NCBI GenBank assembly: GCA_023421635.1
Contig: JAEZSU010000139.1
Coordinates: forward strand, 1-16,905
Origin: Actinomycetes bacterium
Lineage (GTDB): Bacteria > Actinomycetota > Actinomycetes > Actinomycetales > Microbacteriaceae
Direction of reading: 5' to 3'
DNA length: 16,905 bases
In this document: positions 1-6,393 of the stretch, piece by piece
How positions within the stretch are numbered: position 1 is the first letter of the stretch
How the letters are laid out: every line of letters starts with the position of its first letter
Program-made: the position numbers and the translations under genes
Notes under the pieces: generated by a model
What the model was told of the DNA's origin: nothing
The model's input: the letters and a program-made list of their open reading frames with translations, nothing else
The model's database searches: none

Positions 1-563
1 AGATCCAGTTCGCGATCGAGCCGCTCGAGGTCACGGCCGACAAGACGTACGAGTTCGAGAACAAGGTCACCGGTGGCCGCATCCCGCGCGAGTACATCGA
101 GCCGACCAACCAGGGCTTCCAGGACGCCATGAACGTCGGCGTGCTCGCCGGCTACCCCATGGTGGGCGTCAAGGCGACCCTGCTCGACGGTGCGTCGCAC
201 GATGTCGACTCCTCGGAGATGGCGTTCAAGATCGCCGGCTCCATGGGCTTCAAGGAGGCCATCCGCAAGGCAGCCCCCGTGCTCCTCGAGCCGCTCATGG
301 CCGTCGAGGTGCGCACGCCCGAGGAGTACATGGGTGACGTCATCGGTGACCTGAACTCCCGTCGTGGGCAGATCCAGTCGATGGAGGACGCCGCCGGCGT
401 CAAGGTGGTCCGTGCCAACGTGCCGCTGTCCGAGATGTTCGGCTACATCGGTGACCTGCGCTCGAAGACCTCCGGCCGTGCCGTCTACTCCATGGAGTTC
501 GACAGCTACGCCGAGGTCCCGAAGGCCGTCGCCGACGAGATCATTCAGAAGAAGGGCGAGTAA
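1..563 (+). CDS. fusA: Elongation factor G, C-terminal part (5' truncated by window)
   Basis: This is the 3' end of the gene for EF-G, the GTPase that drives ribosome translocation and, with RRF, ribosome recycling in the cytoplasm. The reading frame is open from base 3 and gives about 186 residues before the TAA at 561-563. The visible part is domains IV and V. The segment [11 protein letters not shown] near base 75 is the conserved domain IV signature, and the segment [20 protein letters not shown] (around 310-369) is the typical start of domain V. The GTPase domain lies outside the window. The next gene is tuf, as in the classic str operon (rpsL-rpsG-fusA-tuf), with 168 bases between them that hold a strong hairpin and a possible promoter. 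No defect is visible. The identification is secure. Confidence 0.97.
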   Translation, partial: IQFAIEPLEVTADKTYEFENKVTGGRIPREYIEPTNQGFQDAMNVGVLAGYPMVGVKATLLDGASHDVDSSEMAFKIAGSMGFKEAIRKAAPVLLEPLMAVEVRTPEEYMGDVIGDLNSRRGQIQSMEDAAGVKVVRANVPLSEMFGYIGDLRSKTSGRAVYSMEFDSYAEVPKAVADEIIQKKGE

Positions 564-582
564 CCTCCGCTGAGGTCTCGCC

Positions 583-616
583 GTGCGGATGCGGTGCCCC
601 GGTGCCGCATCCGCAC
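583..616 (+). terminator. Hairpin between fusA and tuf (terminator or attenuator)
   Basis: A perfect 12-bp inverted repeat, GTGCGGATGCGG at 583-594 and CCGCATCCGCAC at 605-616, has a 10-nt loop and starts 20 bases after the fusA stop. No T-tract follows, which is common for actinobacterial hairpin terminators. It could end or partly attenuate fusA transcription, or set the 3' end of a processed fusA mRNA, leaving tuf under additional independent control. Confidence 0.65.
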
Positions 617-622
617 CTCTGA

Positions 623-656
623 TTCACAACTTCACACGCACACTCTCTACTAAACT
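623..656 (+). promoter_or_regulatory. Possible tuf promoter
   Basis: The AT-richer patch after the hairpin contains TTCACA at 623-628 and again at 631-636, and the -10-like TACTAAACT at 648-656. Spacing is not ideal: 17 bp from the first TTCACA leads to TCTACT, and 22 bp leads to TAAACT. The base composition dip, the hairpin just upstream and the 75-base leader to the tuf start support a separate tuf promoter. The exact hexamers are uncertain. Confidence 0.35.
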
Positions 657-731
657 GAGAACCATCCCCGTAGAGGACCGGTCGCAACCCAGTGCCCGGA
701 GCTTCTACATGAACGTCCTGAGGAGGACCCA

Positions 732-1925
732 GTGGCCAAGGCCAAGTTCGAGCGGACCAAGCCGCACGTCAACATCGGAACGATCGGTCACGTCGACCAC
801 GGCAAGACCACGCTCACCGCTGCGATCTCGAAGGTGCTCGCCGACAAGTACCCGTCGGCCACCAACGTGCAGCGTGACTTCGCGTCGATCGACTCCGCTC
901 CGGAAGAGCGTCAGCGCGGTATCACCATCAACATCTCGCACGTCGAGTACGAGACCCCGAAGCGTCACTACGCGCACGTCGACGCCCCCGGTCACGCTGA
1001 CTACATCAAGAACATGATCACCGGTGCCGCGCAGATGGACGGCGCGATCCTCGTGGTCGCGGCGACCGACGGCCCGATGGCCCAGACCCGCGAGCACGTC
1101 CTGCTCGCCAAGCAGGTCGGCGTCCCCTACCTGCTGGTCGCGCTGAACAAGTCCGACATGGTCGACGACGAGGAGATCCTGGAGCTCGTCGAGCTCGAGG
1201 TCCGCGAGCTCCTGTCCTCGCAGGACTTCGACGGCGACAACGCCCCCGTCGTCCGCGTCTCGGGCCTGAAGGCTCTCGAGGGCGACGAGAAGTGGGTCAA
1301 CTCCATCGTCGAGCTCATGGAGGCCGTCGACGAGTCCATCCCCGACCCGGTGCGTGACAAGGACAAGCCGTTCCTCATGCCCATCGAGGACGTCTTCACC
1401 ATCACCGGCCGTGGCACGGTCGTCACGGGTCGCGCCGAGCGTGGCACCCTGGCGATCAACTCCGAGGTCGAGATCGTCGGCATCCGTCCGACGCAGAAGA
1501 CGATCGTCACCGGTATCGAGATGTTCCACAAGCAGCTCGACGAGGCCTGGGCCGGCGAGAACTGTGGTCTGCTCCTCCGCGGCACCAAGCGTGACGACGT
1601 CGAGCGCGGCCAGGTCGTCGTGAAGCCGGGTTCGGTCACCCCTCACACCAACTTCGAGGGCACCGCGTACATCCTCTCCAAGGACGAGGGTGGCCGTCAC
1701 AACCCCTTCTACACGAACTACCGCCCGCAGTTCTACTTCCGTACCACGGACGTGACCGGCGTCATCACGCTGCCCGAGGGCACCGAGATGGTCATGCCCG
1801 GTGACACCACGGACATGACGGTGGAGCTCATCCAGCCCATCGCCATGGAAGAGGGCCTCGGCTTCGCGATCCGTGAGGGTGGCCGCACCGTCGGCGCCGG
1901 CACGGTGACCAAGATCCTCAAGTAA
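732..1925 (+). CDS. tuf: Elongation factor Tu
   Basis: This encodes EF-Tu (397 aa), the cytoplasmic GTPase that delivers aminoacyl-tRNA to the ribosomal A site. The length is normal and no residue needed for function is missing. The G1 P-loop GHVDHGKT is at residues 19-26, the switch I RGITI at 62-66, the G3 motif DAPGH at 83-87 and the G4 motif NKSD at 138-141. Domains 2 and 3 follow, including [14 protein letters not shown] and the C-terminal [11 protein letters not shown]. Translation starts at a GTG with a strong AGGAGG Shine-Dalgarno at 721-726, 5 nt upstream. An in-frame ATG nearby is not needed, because the product begins with the expected [12 protein letters not shown]. The gene lies downstream of fusA as in the str operon and ends at a clear hairpin. 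Confidence 0.99.
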   Translation: MAKAKFERTKPHVNIGTIGHVDHGKTTLTAAISKVLADKYPSATNVQRDFASIDSAPEERQRGITINISHVEYETPKRHYAHVDAPGHADYIKNMITGAAQMDGAILVVAATDGPMAQTREHVLLAKQVGVPYLLVALNKSDMVDDEEILELVELEVRELLSSQDFDGDNAPVVRVSGLKALEGDEKWVNSIVELMEAVDESIPDPVRDKDKPFLMPIEDVFTITGRGTVVTGRAERGTLAINSEVEIVGIRPTQKTIVTGIEMFHKQLDEAWAGENCGLLLRGTKRDDVERGQVVVKPGSVTPHTNFEGTAYILSKDEGGRHNPFYTNYRPQFYFRTTDVTGVITLPEGTEMVMPGDTTDMTVELIQPIAMEEGLGFAIREGGRTVGAGTVTKILK

Positions 1926-1940
1926 TTCCGTTACTTGAAC

Positions 1941-1974
1941 GAAGGGGTCGGATCCGCAAGGGTCCGGCCCCTTC
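1941..1974 (+). terminator. Intrinsic-type terminator after tuf
   Basis: A 14-bp stem with two G-U pairs is formed by 1941-1954 (GAAGGGGTCGGATC) and 1961-1974 (GTCCGGCCCCTTC at its core), with a 6-nt loop. It begins 16 bases after the tuf stop. There is no T-run, as is usual in high-GC actinobacteria. It separates the translation genes from the accessory region. Confidence 0.8.
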
Positions 1975-2016
1975 GGCGTACCCGGCGGCGGGTACGCATC
2001 GCGGCTTACCATCGAT

Positions 2017-2568
2017 ATGTTCAGGGGGGCGATGGTGGGGACACGTGACGGGCGGGCAGACCGCGGTCCGTGTGCGCCACCCGTGTCCCACGCCCGAATC
2101 TGGCTCGCCGGCATCGGGCTCCTGCTCTACATCCTTCTCGTGCTGACCGCGACGATGTGGCCGACGCCGCTCGACCGCGGCTATGAGTCGTCGATCGCCC
2201 GTTTCCTCGACGTGCTGCATCGGAACGGTGTGCCGGAATGGTTCGGCTACCGGAAGTTCGAGTTCACCGCGAATATCGCGATGTTCCTCCCGTTGGGCTT
2301 CCTGCTCGTCCTCGTGCTGCGGCGGCGGGTGATGTGGCTCGCCCTGCTGATCGTGCCCCTGAGCTCGATCACGATCGAGCTGCTGCAGGCACTCCTGCTC
2401 GCGGAGCGGTTCGCGTCGCCGCTCGACGTGCTCGCCAACACGCTCGGAGGCATCATCGGCGTCGGGGCCGGGGCGTTGGTGCGCGCTGGTGTCAATGCGC
2501 GCGACCGGAAGGTGATCGCCCGCGCGGTCTGGTTGGATCGCGCGGATCGATCGGGGGCATCGTGGTAG
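2017..2568 (+). CDS. VanZ-family integral membrane protein
   Basis: The product has 183 aa from the first ATG and is a small polytopic membrane protein of the VanZ-like family. The founder is linked to teicoplanin resistance, but most family members have no known role. The sequence shows a first membrane segment (WLAGIGLLLYILLVLTATMW, residues about 34-53). The family pattern N-x-A-M-F-x-P-L-G-F-L-L follows, then a second hydrophobic segment and a third (LALLIVPLSSITIELLQALL). The C-terminal SPLDVLANTLGGIIGVGAGAL matches the usual D-x-x-x-N-x-x-G-x-x-x-G ending. The start is uncertain. ATG 2017 follows a TACCAT hexamer and could be leaderless. In-frame ATG 2032 and GTG 2035 follow AGGGGGG (2023-2029), which would favour GTG 2035 on spacing. 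Its stop overlaps the next gene by 7 bases, so it is probably cotranscribed with the two glycosyltransferases. A role in envelope glycan assembly is inferred from context only. Confidence 0.85.
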   Translation: MFRGAMVGTRDGRADRGPCAPPVSHARIWLAGIGLLLYILLVLTATMWPTPLDRGYESSIARFLDVLHRNGVPEWFGYRKFEFTANIAMFLPLGFLLVLVLRRRVMWLALLIVPLSSITIELLQALLLAERFASPLDVLANTLGGIIGVGAGALVRAGVNARDRKVIARAVWLDRADRSGASW

Positions 2569-3674
2569 GCGCACTGGTGCACGAGTGGCTCTCTCCGCAC
2601 GGAGGGTCAGAGAACGTCTTCGAAGCGCTGATCGACCTGTACCCGGATGCGGCGCGCTTCTGCCTGTGGGACGACAGCGCAGGGCGATTCAGCGGGGTGC
2701 GGGAGACCGCGCTTGCGCACACGCCGCTGCGGTCGAGGAAGGCGGCGGCACTCCCGTTCATGCCAACTGCCTGGCGGCGATTGCCGGCGCTCGATGCCGA
2801 CTGGGTGCTGTGCAGCTCCCATCTGTTCGCGCACCACGCGAGGTTCGCCGGACCGGCTCGTGACGCGCCGAAGCTGGTCTACGCGCCCACCCCCGCCCGC
2901 TACATCTGGACACCCGAGCTCGACGGTCGTGGTGGTGGCGTCCTCGCGCGCCCCGCATCCTCGGCCCTGAAGGCCCTTGATCGCCGCCGGGCGCAGGAAC
3001 CGGTCGCCATCGCGGCGAACAGCGCGTTCATCGCGCAGCGGATCGCCGACACCTGGGAGCGGGATGCCACGGTCATCCACCCCCCGGTCGACGTCTCGGC
3101 GTACGCCGCGGCGCCTCCGTCGCCGACGCGCGAGGAGGATACGGTGCTCGCAACGGTGCCGGACGAGTTCCTGCTCGGCGTCAGCAGGTTCGTCCCGTAC
3201 AAGCGACTCGAACGCGTGATCGAGGCGGGGGCTGCGACGGGGCTGCCGGTCGTGCTCGCCGGGAGCGGGCCCGATGAGGCGCGGCTGCGGGCGTGCGCCG
3301 ACGATCTGGGCGCGCGGGTGACATTCGTGCTGGAGCCCTCCTCCTCCCTGCTCGCGCATCTGTACCGGCGGGCGCTGGCGCTGGTGTTCCCTGCCATCGA
3401 GGATTTCGGCATCATGCCCGTGGAAGCGATGGCCGCAGGCACACCCGTGGTCGCGAGCGCCGTCGGCGGGACCGCCGAGACCGTGGTGGACGGAGTGACC
3501 GGCGCGCTGGTGCACGAGTGGTCGCAGGCGGAGGTCCGCGACGCCGTCGGCCGGGCGGTCCGTGCAGCCAGCGAGTCGTGTGTCGCGCGAGCGTACGAGT
3601 TCGACGCCCCGGTGTTCGCCGCGCGACTGTCGGCGTGGGTGGCGCGGACGGTCGGGGCCGACGTGACGCGATGA
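2562..3674 (+). CDS. Glycosyltransferase, GT4 family (GT-B fold)
   Basis: This is probably a retaining sugar transferase that moves a hexose from a nucleotide sugar to a cell-envelope glycan or lipid acceptor. The start is taken as GTG 2562, which overlaps the VanZ stop by 7 bases and lies behind GGGGG at 2553-2557. It gives 370 aa, a normal GT4 size; the open frame upstream has no family similarity. The N-terminal VHEWLSPHGGSENVFEAL (residues 6-23) carries the glycine-rich acceptor-side loop. The C-terminal domain has GVSRFVPYKRLERVIEA (K214 is the usual phosphate-binding Lys) and GSGPDEARL. It also has the E-x7-E nucleotide-sugar motif EDFGIMPVE (E280 and E288) followed by AMAAGTPVVAS. No membrane segment is seen. 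It resembles WbaZ-type mannosyltransferases in pattern, but donor and acceptor cannot be read from the sequence. Confidence 0.9.
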   Translation: MVGALVHEWLSPHGGSENVFEALIDLYPDAARFCLWDDSAGRFSGVRETALAHTPLRSRKAAALPFMPTAWRRLPALDADWVLCSSHLFAHHARFAGPARDAPKLVYAPTPARYIWTPELDGRGGGVLARPASSALKALDRRRAQEPVAIAANSAFIAQRIADTWERDATVIHPPVDVSAYAAAPPSPTREEDTVLATVPDEFLLGVSRFVPYKRLERVIEAGAATGLPVVLAGSGPDEARLRACADDLGARVTFVLEPSSSLLAHLYRRALALVFPAIEDFGIMPVEAMAAGTPVVASAVGGTAETVVDGVTGALVHEWSQAEVRDAVGRAVRAASESCVARAYEFDAPVFAARLSAWVARTVGADVTR

Positions 3675-4639
3675 TCGTGTCCGTCGACGACCGGTACCGG
3701 GGCGCTCACGGCATCGGGCGCTATGCGCACGAGGTGGTCTCGCGACTGCGGCTCCCGTGGCGACCGCTCGGTCTCGGGGGGAGCCCCCACTCGGCAGGGG
3801 ACACGTTCCGACGGTTGCCTGCATCGGTGCGGACAGGCGTCGTGTATTCGCCCGGGTACGGTGCGCTGCTCGGGAGCCGCCGGCAGATCCTCACCGTGCA
3901 CGACCTCATCCATCTGCGCACGCAGTTCCCGCAGCGCCTGCAGTTCCTCGCCTACTACAACGGCCCGGTCCGGGCCGCGGTGCGGCGGGCAGGAGTCGTG
4001 CTCACCGTGTCGGAGACGTCTGCGCAGGACATCCGGGAGTGGATCCGTGACGACAGGGTGCGGGTCGTCAACGCGGGGAACGGCTGCTCCGCCGCGTTCA
4101 CGGTCGAGGGGCCGGCGGTGGAGTCGACCGAGCCGTACGCGCACTTCGTGGGGAACACGCGCCGGCACAAGAACCTCGACGTCGTCCTGCGCGCCCTGCG
4201 GCTGGCTCCCGGCGTGAGACTGCGCGCTGTGGTGCCGCGGGCCGAGCAGGACGCGGTGGCCAGGCGCGCGGCCGACCTCGGCGTCGACGCACGCGTGGAA
4301 TGGGCGCATGGCGTGGACGACGTCGCACTGGCCGCCCTGTACCGGGGGGCGGCCATCACCGTTATGCCATCGCTGGACGAAGGGTTCGGGCTGCCGGCGC
4401 TGGAGTCGATCTCCTGCGGCACGCCGGTGCTCCACTGGCGCGGCTGTCCTTCGGTCGCGGAGATCGTGGGCGACCGCGGCCAGGCGCTGTGCTCGGGGAT
4501 GGATGCGGAGGAGTGGGCCGACGCGATGACGGTCGCCGTTGCGGCGGGCCGTCGGGTTGATCCGCCGGTCGGCTACGACTGGGACCGCACCGCCGGCATC
4601 GTGTCCGATGTGCTGGAGGAGTCGATCGGTCCGCGCTGA
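3671..4639 (+). CDS. Glycosyltransferase, GT4 family (second enzyme)
   Basis: A second GT-B glycosyltransferase (322 aa) begins at an ATG sharing the ATGA overlap with the stop of the previous gene, so the two are almost certainly translationally coupled. The N-terminal GAHGIGRYAHEVVSRL matches the donor/acceptor loop of GT4 enzymes. LTVHDLIHLRTQFPQR and LTVSETSAQDIREWI are typical of the first Rossmann domain. HFVGNTRRHKNLDVVLRAL contains the phosphate-contacting Lys (K167), and EGFGLPALE (E237 and E245) is the E-x7-E motif, followed by SISCGTPVLHW. It is somewhat short for the family but has both domains. The adjacency of two GT4 enzymes and a VanZ protein suggests a small envelope-glycan operon. 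No priming transferase, flippase or polymerase is visible, so the product may be a modification rather than a full polymer. Confidence 0.9.
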   Translation: MIVSVDDRYRGAHGIGRYAHEVVSRLRLPWRPLGLGGSPHSAGDTFRRLPASVRTGVVYSPGYGALLGSRRQILTVHDLIHLRTQFPQRLQFLAYYNGPVRAAVRRAGVVLTVSETSAQDIREWIRDDRVRVVNAGNGCSAAFTVEGPAVESTEPYAHFVGNTRRHKNLDVVLRALRLAPGVRLRAVVPRAEQDAVARRAADLGVDARVEWAHGVDDVALAALYRGAAITVMPSLDEGFGLPALESISCGTPVLHWRGCPSVAEIVGDRGQALCSGMDAEEWADAMTVAVAAGRRVDPPVGYDWDRTAGIVSDVLEESIGPR

Positions 4640-5198
4640 CCATCGGCCCGCGGGGAGACGTTCGAGGAACCCCAGGAGCACGTGGGGCCGGCTGAGGAAC
4701 ACGTGGAGCTTGTCCGGCTGTGGCTTCCCACGACTCGCTCGGGCGCGTACGTCGAGGCAGTGTTGGCGGAAGGATGCGCGAGCGTTGCGCAGGGCGACCC
4801 GGCGTCCGTGTCCTTGGGGTAGGTGAACACACCGCCCGCACTCGTGCCGCAGGTCTGGTGTCTCGCGGCCGACCACCGCAAACCCGGCGTCGAGGTCCTC
4901 GTAGCGCTTCATCGGGTTCCGGTGGGTGTTCAGTGGCTCGGCTGACGGGGACCGACGGTCGACTCGTGCCCCTGGAGCAGATCGGGGCAACTCGTCCTAT
5001 GGCACCGCACGGAGCAGTTCACGTTGCTGAAGAGCGAGGCGCGGTTCCGGATCCGGCCCTGCGATATGGGCGAACTGTGCGGTGAACGGCAGGCAGTAGA
5101 ACCGCGCCGCGACAACCTCCGCAACTCGAACTGGCGGGAAGATGCCGCGTCGTGGCGATTTGCCGCTGATACAAACGACTGCGCGAAGGAACGACGAC
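4640..5198 (+). other. Gene-poor stretch, probably decayed sequence
   Basis: No intact gene is convincing here. On the minus strand, 4912 down to about 4838 reads as coding-like sequence starting MKRYEDLDAGFAVVGRE. The apparent continuation (GGVFTYPKDTDAGSP) is in another minus-strand frame, and further coding-like pieces (PDKLHVFLSRPHVLLGFLE) return to the first frame. This pattern suggests a frameshifted pseudogene, but I do not recognise the family. The alternative is ordinary high-GC shadow reading. No hairpin, tRNA or repeat was found in the stretch. Confidence 0.45.
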
Positions 5199-5450
5199 AT
5201 GTTCGACGTGGAACCCGGTAATGACGTGACGATCGAGGGCACTGCACGCGTGTGCGGGGAGGTGCGGGGGAGACGTAACGTCATCCGCGTCACATCTGCC
5301 GCTCCGGTATGTGACGTCCGTGTCCAGATCAATGGAGATGACAACCTGGTCGAACTCGTGGATACCGGGGGCGACGGCGCACTGATCGGCACGTTTCCGG
5401 CTGATGAAGACCGGAATGCGCATTACACATGGTTCTTGTGCATCTGCTGA
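5199..5450 (+). CDS. Small ORF resembling part of a left-handed beta-helix acyltransferase
   Basis: The predicted product is 83 aa from ATG 5199, behind a good GAAGGA Shine-Dalgarno at 5185-5190 with an 8-nt spacer. An upstream in-frame ATG at 5142 is less likely. The sequence alternates short beta-like segments with N/D-rich turns: DVTIEGTARV, NVIRVTSAAPVCDVRVQING and DDNLVELVDTG. This resembles the N-terminal coils of hexapeptide-repeat (left-handed beta-helix) sugar O-acetyltransferases found in polysaccharide loci. The catalytic His region and most of the helix are absent, since the frame stops at 5448-5450. It may be the remnant of an acetyltransferase once belonging to the upstream glycan genes, or an unrelated small protein. 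There is no signal peptide or membrane segment. The similarity is a pattern judgement only. Confidence 0.4.
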   Translation: MFDVEPGNDVTIEGTARVCGEVRGRRNVIRVTSAAPVCDVRVQINGDDNLVELVDTGGDGALIGTFPADEDRNAHYTWFLCIC

Positions 5451-5474
5451 ACGTGCAGCTATCGTGCACGTCAG
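5447..5474 (+). terminator. Imperfect hairpin at the end of the small ORF
   Basis: CTGAACGTGCA (5447-5457) can pair with TGCACGTCAG (5465-5474) with one bulged A and a 7-nt loop. It overlaps the stop codon of the 83-residue ORF and precedes the promoter-like sequence of the next gene. It is a weak terminator candidate with no T-run. Confidence 0.3.
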
Positions 5475-5510
5475 GGGCAGGGCGCTGAGGTCGAATCGTT
5501 CCGGCTCCCA

Positions 5511-5540
5511 TTGCAAGATCGCCCGATGAATCCGTAGATC
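5511..5540 (+). promoter_or_regulatory. Possible promoter for the small wall protein
   Basis: TTGCAA at 5511-5516 and TAGATC at 5535-5540 are 18 bp apart, which would place the transcript start about 17-20 bases before the ATG at 5564. The hexamers match the sigma-70-type consensus at about four and three positions. Position and spacing are favourable, but the match is modest. Confidence 0.35.
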
Positions 5541-5563
5541 CCCCCCAACCCAACGGAGTTTTC

Positions 5564-6106
5564 ATGAAGAGCCTTCGCCTCAAGCTCGCCGCGATCGCAG
5601 TCGCGGTCGTGGCCCTCGTCGCGGCTCCCGCCGCGGCCAACGCCTACACGCCGTCCCCCTCGGGGGGCGGGACCGTCACCGTTGCGCCCGGCGGCACGGT
5701 GACCGTCCAGTTCACGGGCTTCCAGCCGAACGAGACGGTGCGGTTCACGCTGTTCGGTGAGAACGGCGCCGGTGCGTCCCTCGCGGTCGTCAAGTCGGCG
5801 CCGAGCACGTCCGCGCCGCTCGACAAGCCGGCCAACGCCGCCGGTGCGGTGTCGGTGACCGTGACGCTGCCCTCGAACGCGAGCGGCAGCTACACCCTCA
5901 CCGCCACTGGTCTGAGCTCGGCGGCGACGGCCACCGCGACCATCGCCGTCGGCGCCAGCGGCGGCTCTGGCGGCGGGCAGGTCCCAGCCGCGACCGGTGT
6001 CGACAGCGCCTCGCTCATGGGCGTCTGGATCGGCGGTGGGGTGCTGCTGCTCGGCGGTCTGGCGGTGACGGTCTTCGCCGTCCGCCGCCAGCGCCAGGAC
6101 GGCTGA
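5564..6106 (+). CDS. Secreted Ig-like protein with C-terminal wall-sorting signal
   Basis: A 180-aa exported protein is predicted to be attached to the cell wall. It has a signal peptide (residues 1-27, basic MKSLRLK, hydrophobic core, cleavage after ANA). One beta-sandwich Ig-like domain follows (about 35-125), with the pattern VAPGGTVTVQFTGFQPNETV and SGSYTLTATGLSS common in actinobacterial surface proteins. Next come a Gly/Ser linker, a sorting-type motif VPAATG (140-145), a membrane helix and the basic tail VRRQRQDG. PAATG departs from LPxTG and resembles class E sortase (LAxTG) substrates, with Pro in place of Leu. Start ATG 5564 has GGAG at 5555-5558. The gene is monocistronic in appearance, bounded by a promoter-like element and a strong hairpin. 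Its tail is similar in design to that of the giant protein downstream, so the same sortase may anchor both. The ligand is unknown. Confidence 0.85.
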   Translation: MKSLRLKLAAIAVAVVALVAAPAAANAYTPSPSGGGTVTVAPGGTVTVQFTGFQPNETVRFTLFGENGAGASLAVVKSAPSTSAPLDKPANAAGAVSVTVTLPSNASGSYTLTATGLSSAATATATIAVGASGGSGGGQVPAATGVDSASLMGVWIGGGVLLLGGLAVTVFAVRRQRQDG

Positions 6107-6118
6107 CCCGCCGACACG

Positions 6119-6161
6119 CACACCGAGATCCCCGGGGGCCGACCCCGGGGATCTCGGTGTG
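6119..6161 (+). terminator. Strong terminator hairpin (perfect 19-bp stem)
   Basis: CACACCGAGATCCCCGGGG (6119-6137) pairs perfectly with 6143-6161 around a 5-nt loop (GCCGA), starting 12 bases after the stop of the small wall protein. The transcript downstream is moderately T-rich (TGTCTGCGTGTCTG). It isolates the small wall protein transcript from the giant gene. Confidence 0.85.
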
Positions 6162-6179
6162 TCTGCGTGTCTGCGACGG

Positions 6180-6227
6180 GTGCCGAAGTGCTCTGCCGAA
6201 GGTCCTGATCAACGCGACATTCGGCAC
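6180..6227. promoter_or_regulatory. TGCCGAA repeat cluster upstream of the giant surface gene
   Basis: GTGCCGAA (6180-6187) and TGCCGAA (6194-6200) are direct copies 13 bp apart, and TTCGGCAC (6220-6227) is the inverse. They lie in the 230-base gap between the 19-bp terminator and the start of the giant gene. They could form an operator or a stem-loop in the leader. No confident -10/-35 pair was found in this gap, so where transcription starts is open. Confidence 0.35.
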
Positions 6228-6393
6228 GGTCAGGTGGGTCTGAAGGTCCCTAGTCCACCCTTCCTGTGCGCGCCTACCGTCGCTCGCACAGCGGGTGCGT
6301 CGTCCGACGCGCAGACGCCTTCCCCCGGGCCACCACTGTCCCGGAGGGCCGCGTCAAGGAAAGGTCAGCCCGTTGCGATGCGACGGGGTGGCC

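Noticed and set aside
4640..4822. Open frame continuing after the second glycosyltransferase stop (EEHVELVRLWLPTTRSG and on)
   Set aside because: It has no start codon of its own with a ribosome binding site, and readthrough of the TGA is not supported by anything in the sequence.
2900..4990. Long minus-strand open frame opposite the glycosyltransferases
   Set aside because: Most of it is an antisense shadow of two clear GT4 genes. Only the portion near 4838-4912 might be coding-like, and it is mentioned as part of the decayed stretch.
6295..6393. Upstream extension of the giant protein to an in-frame ATG at 6295
   Set aside because: It would put 33 Arg/Pro-rich residues before a normal signal peptide; ATG 6394 gives a standard export signal.
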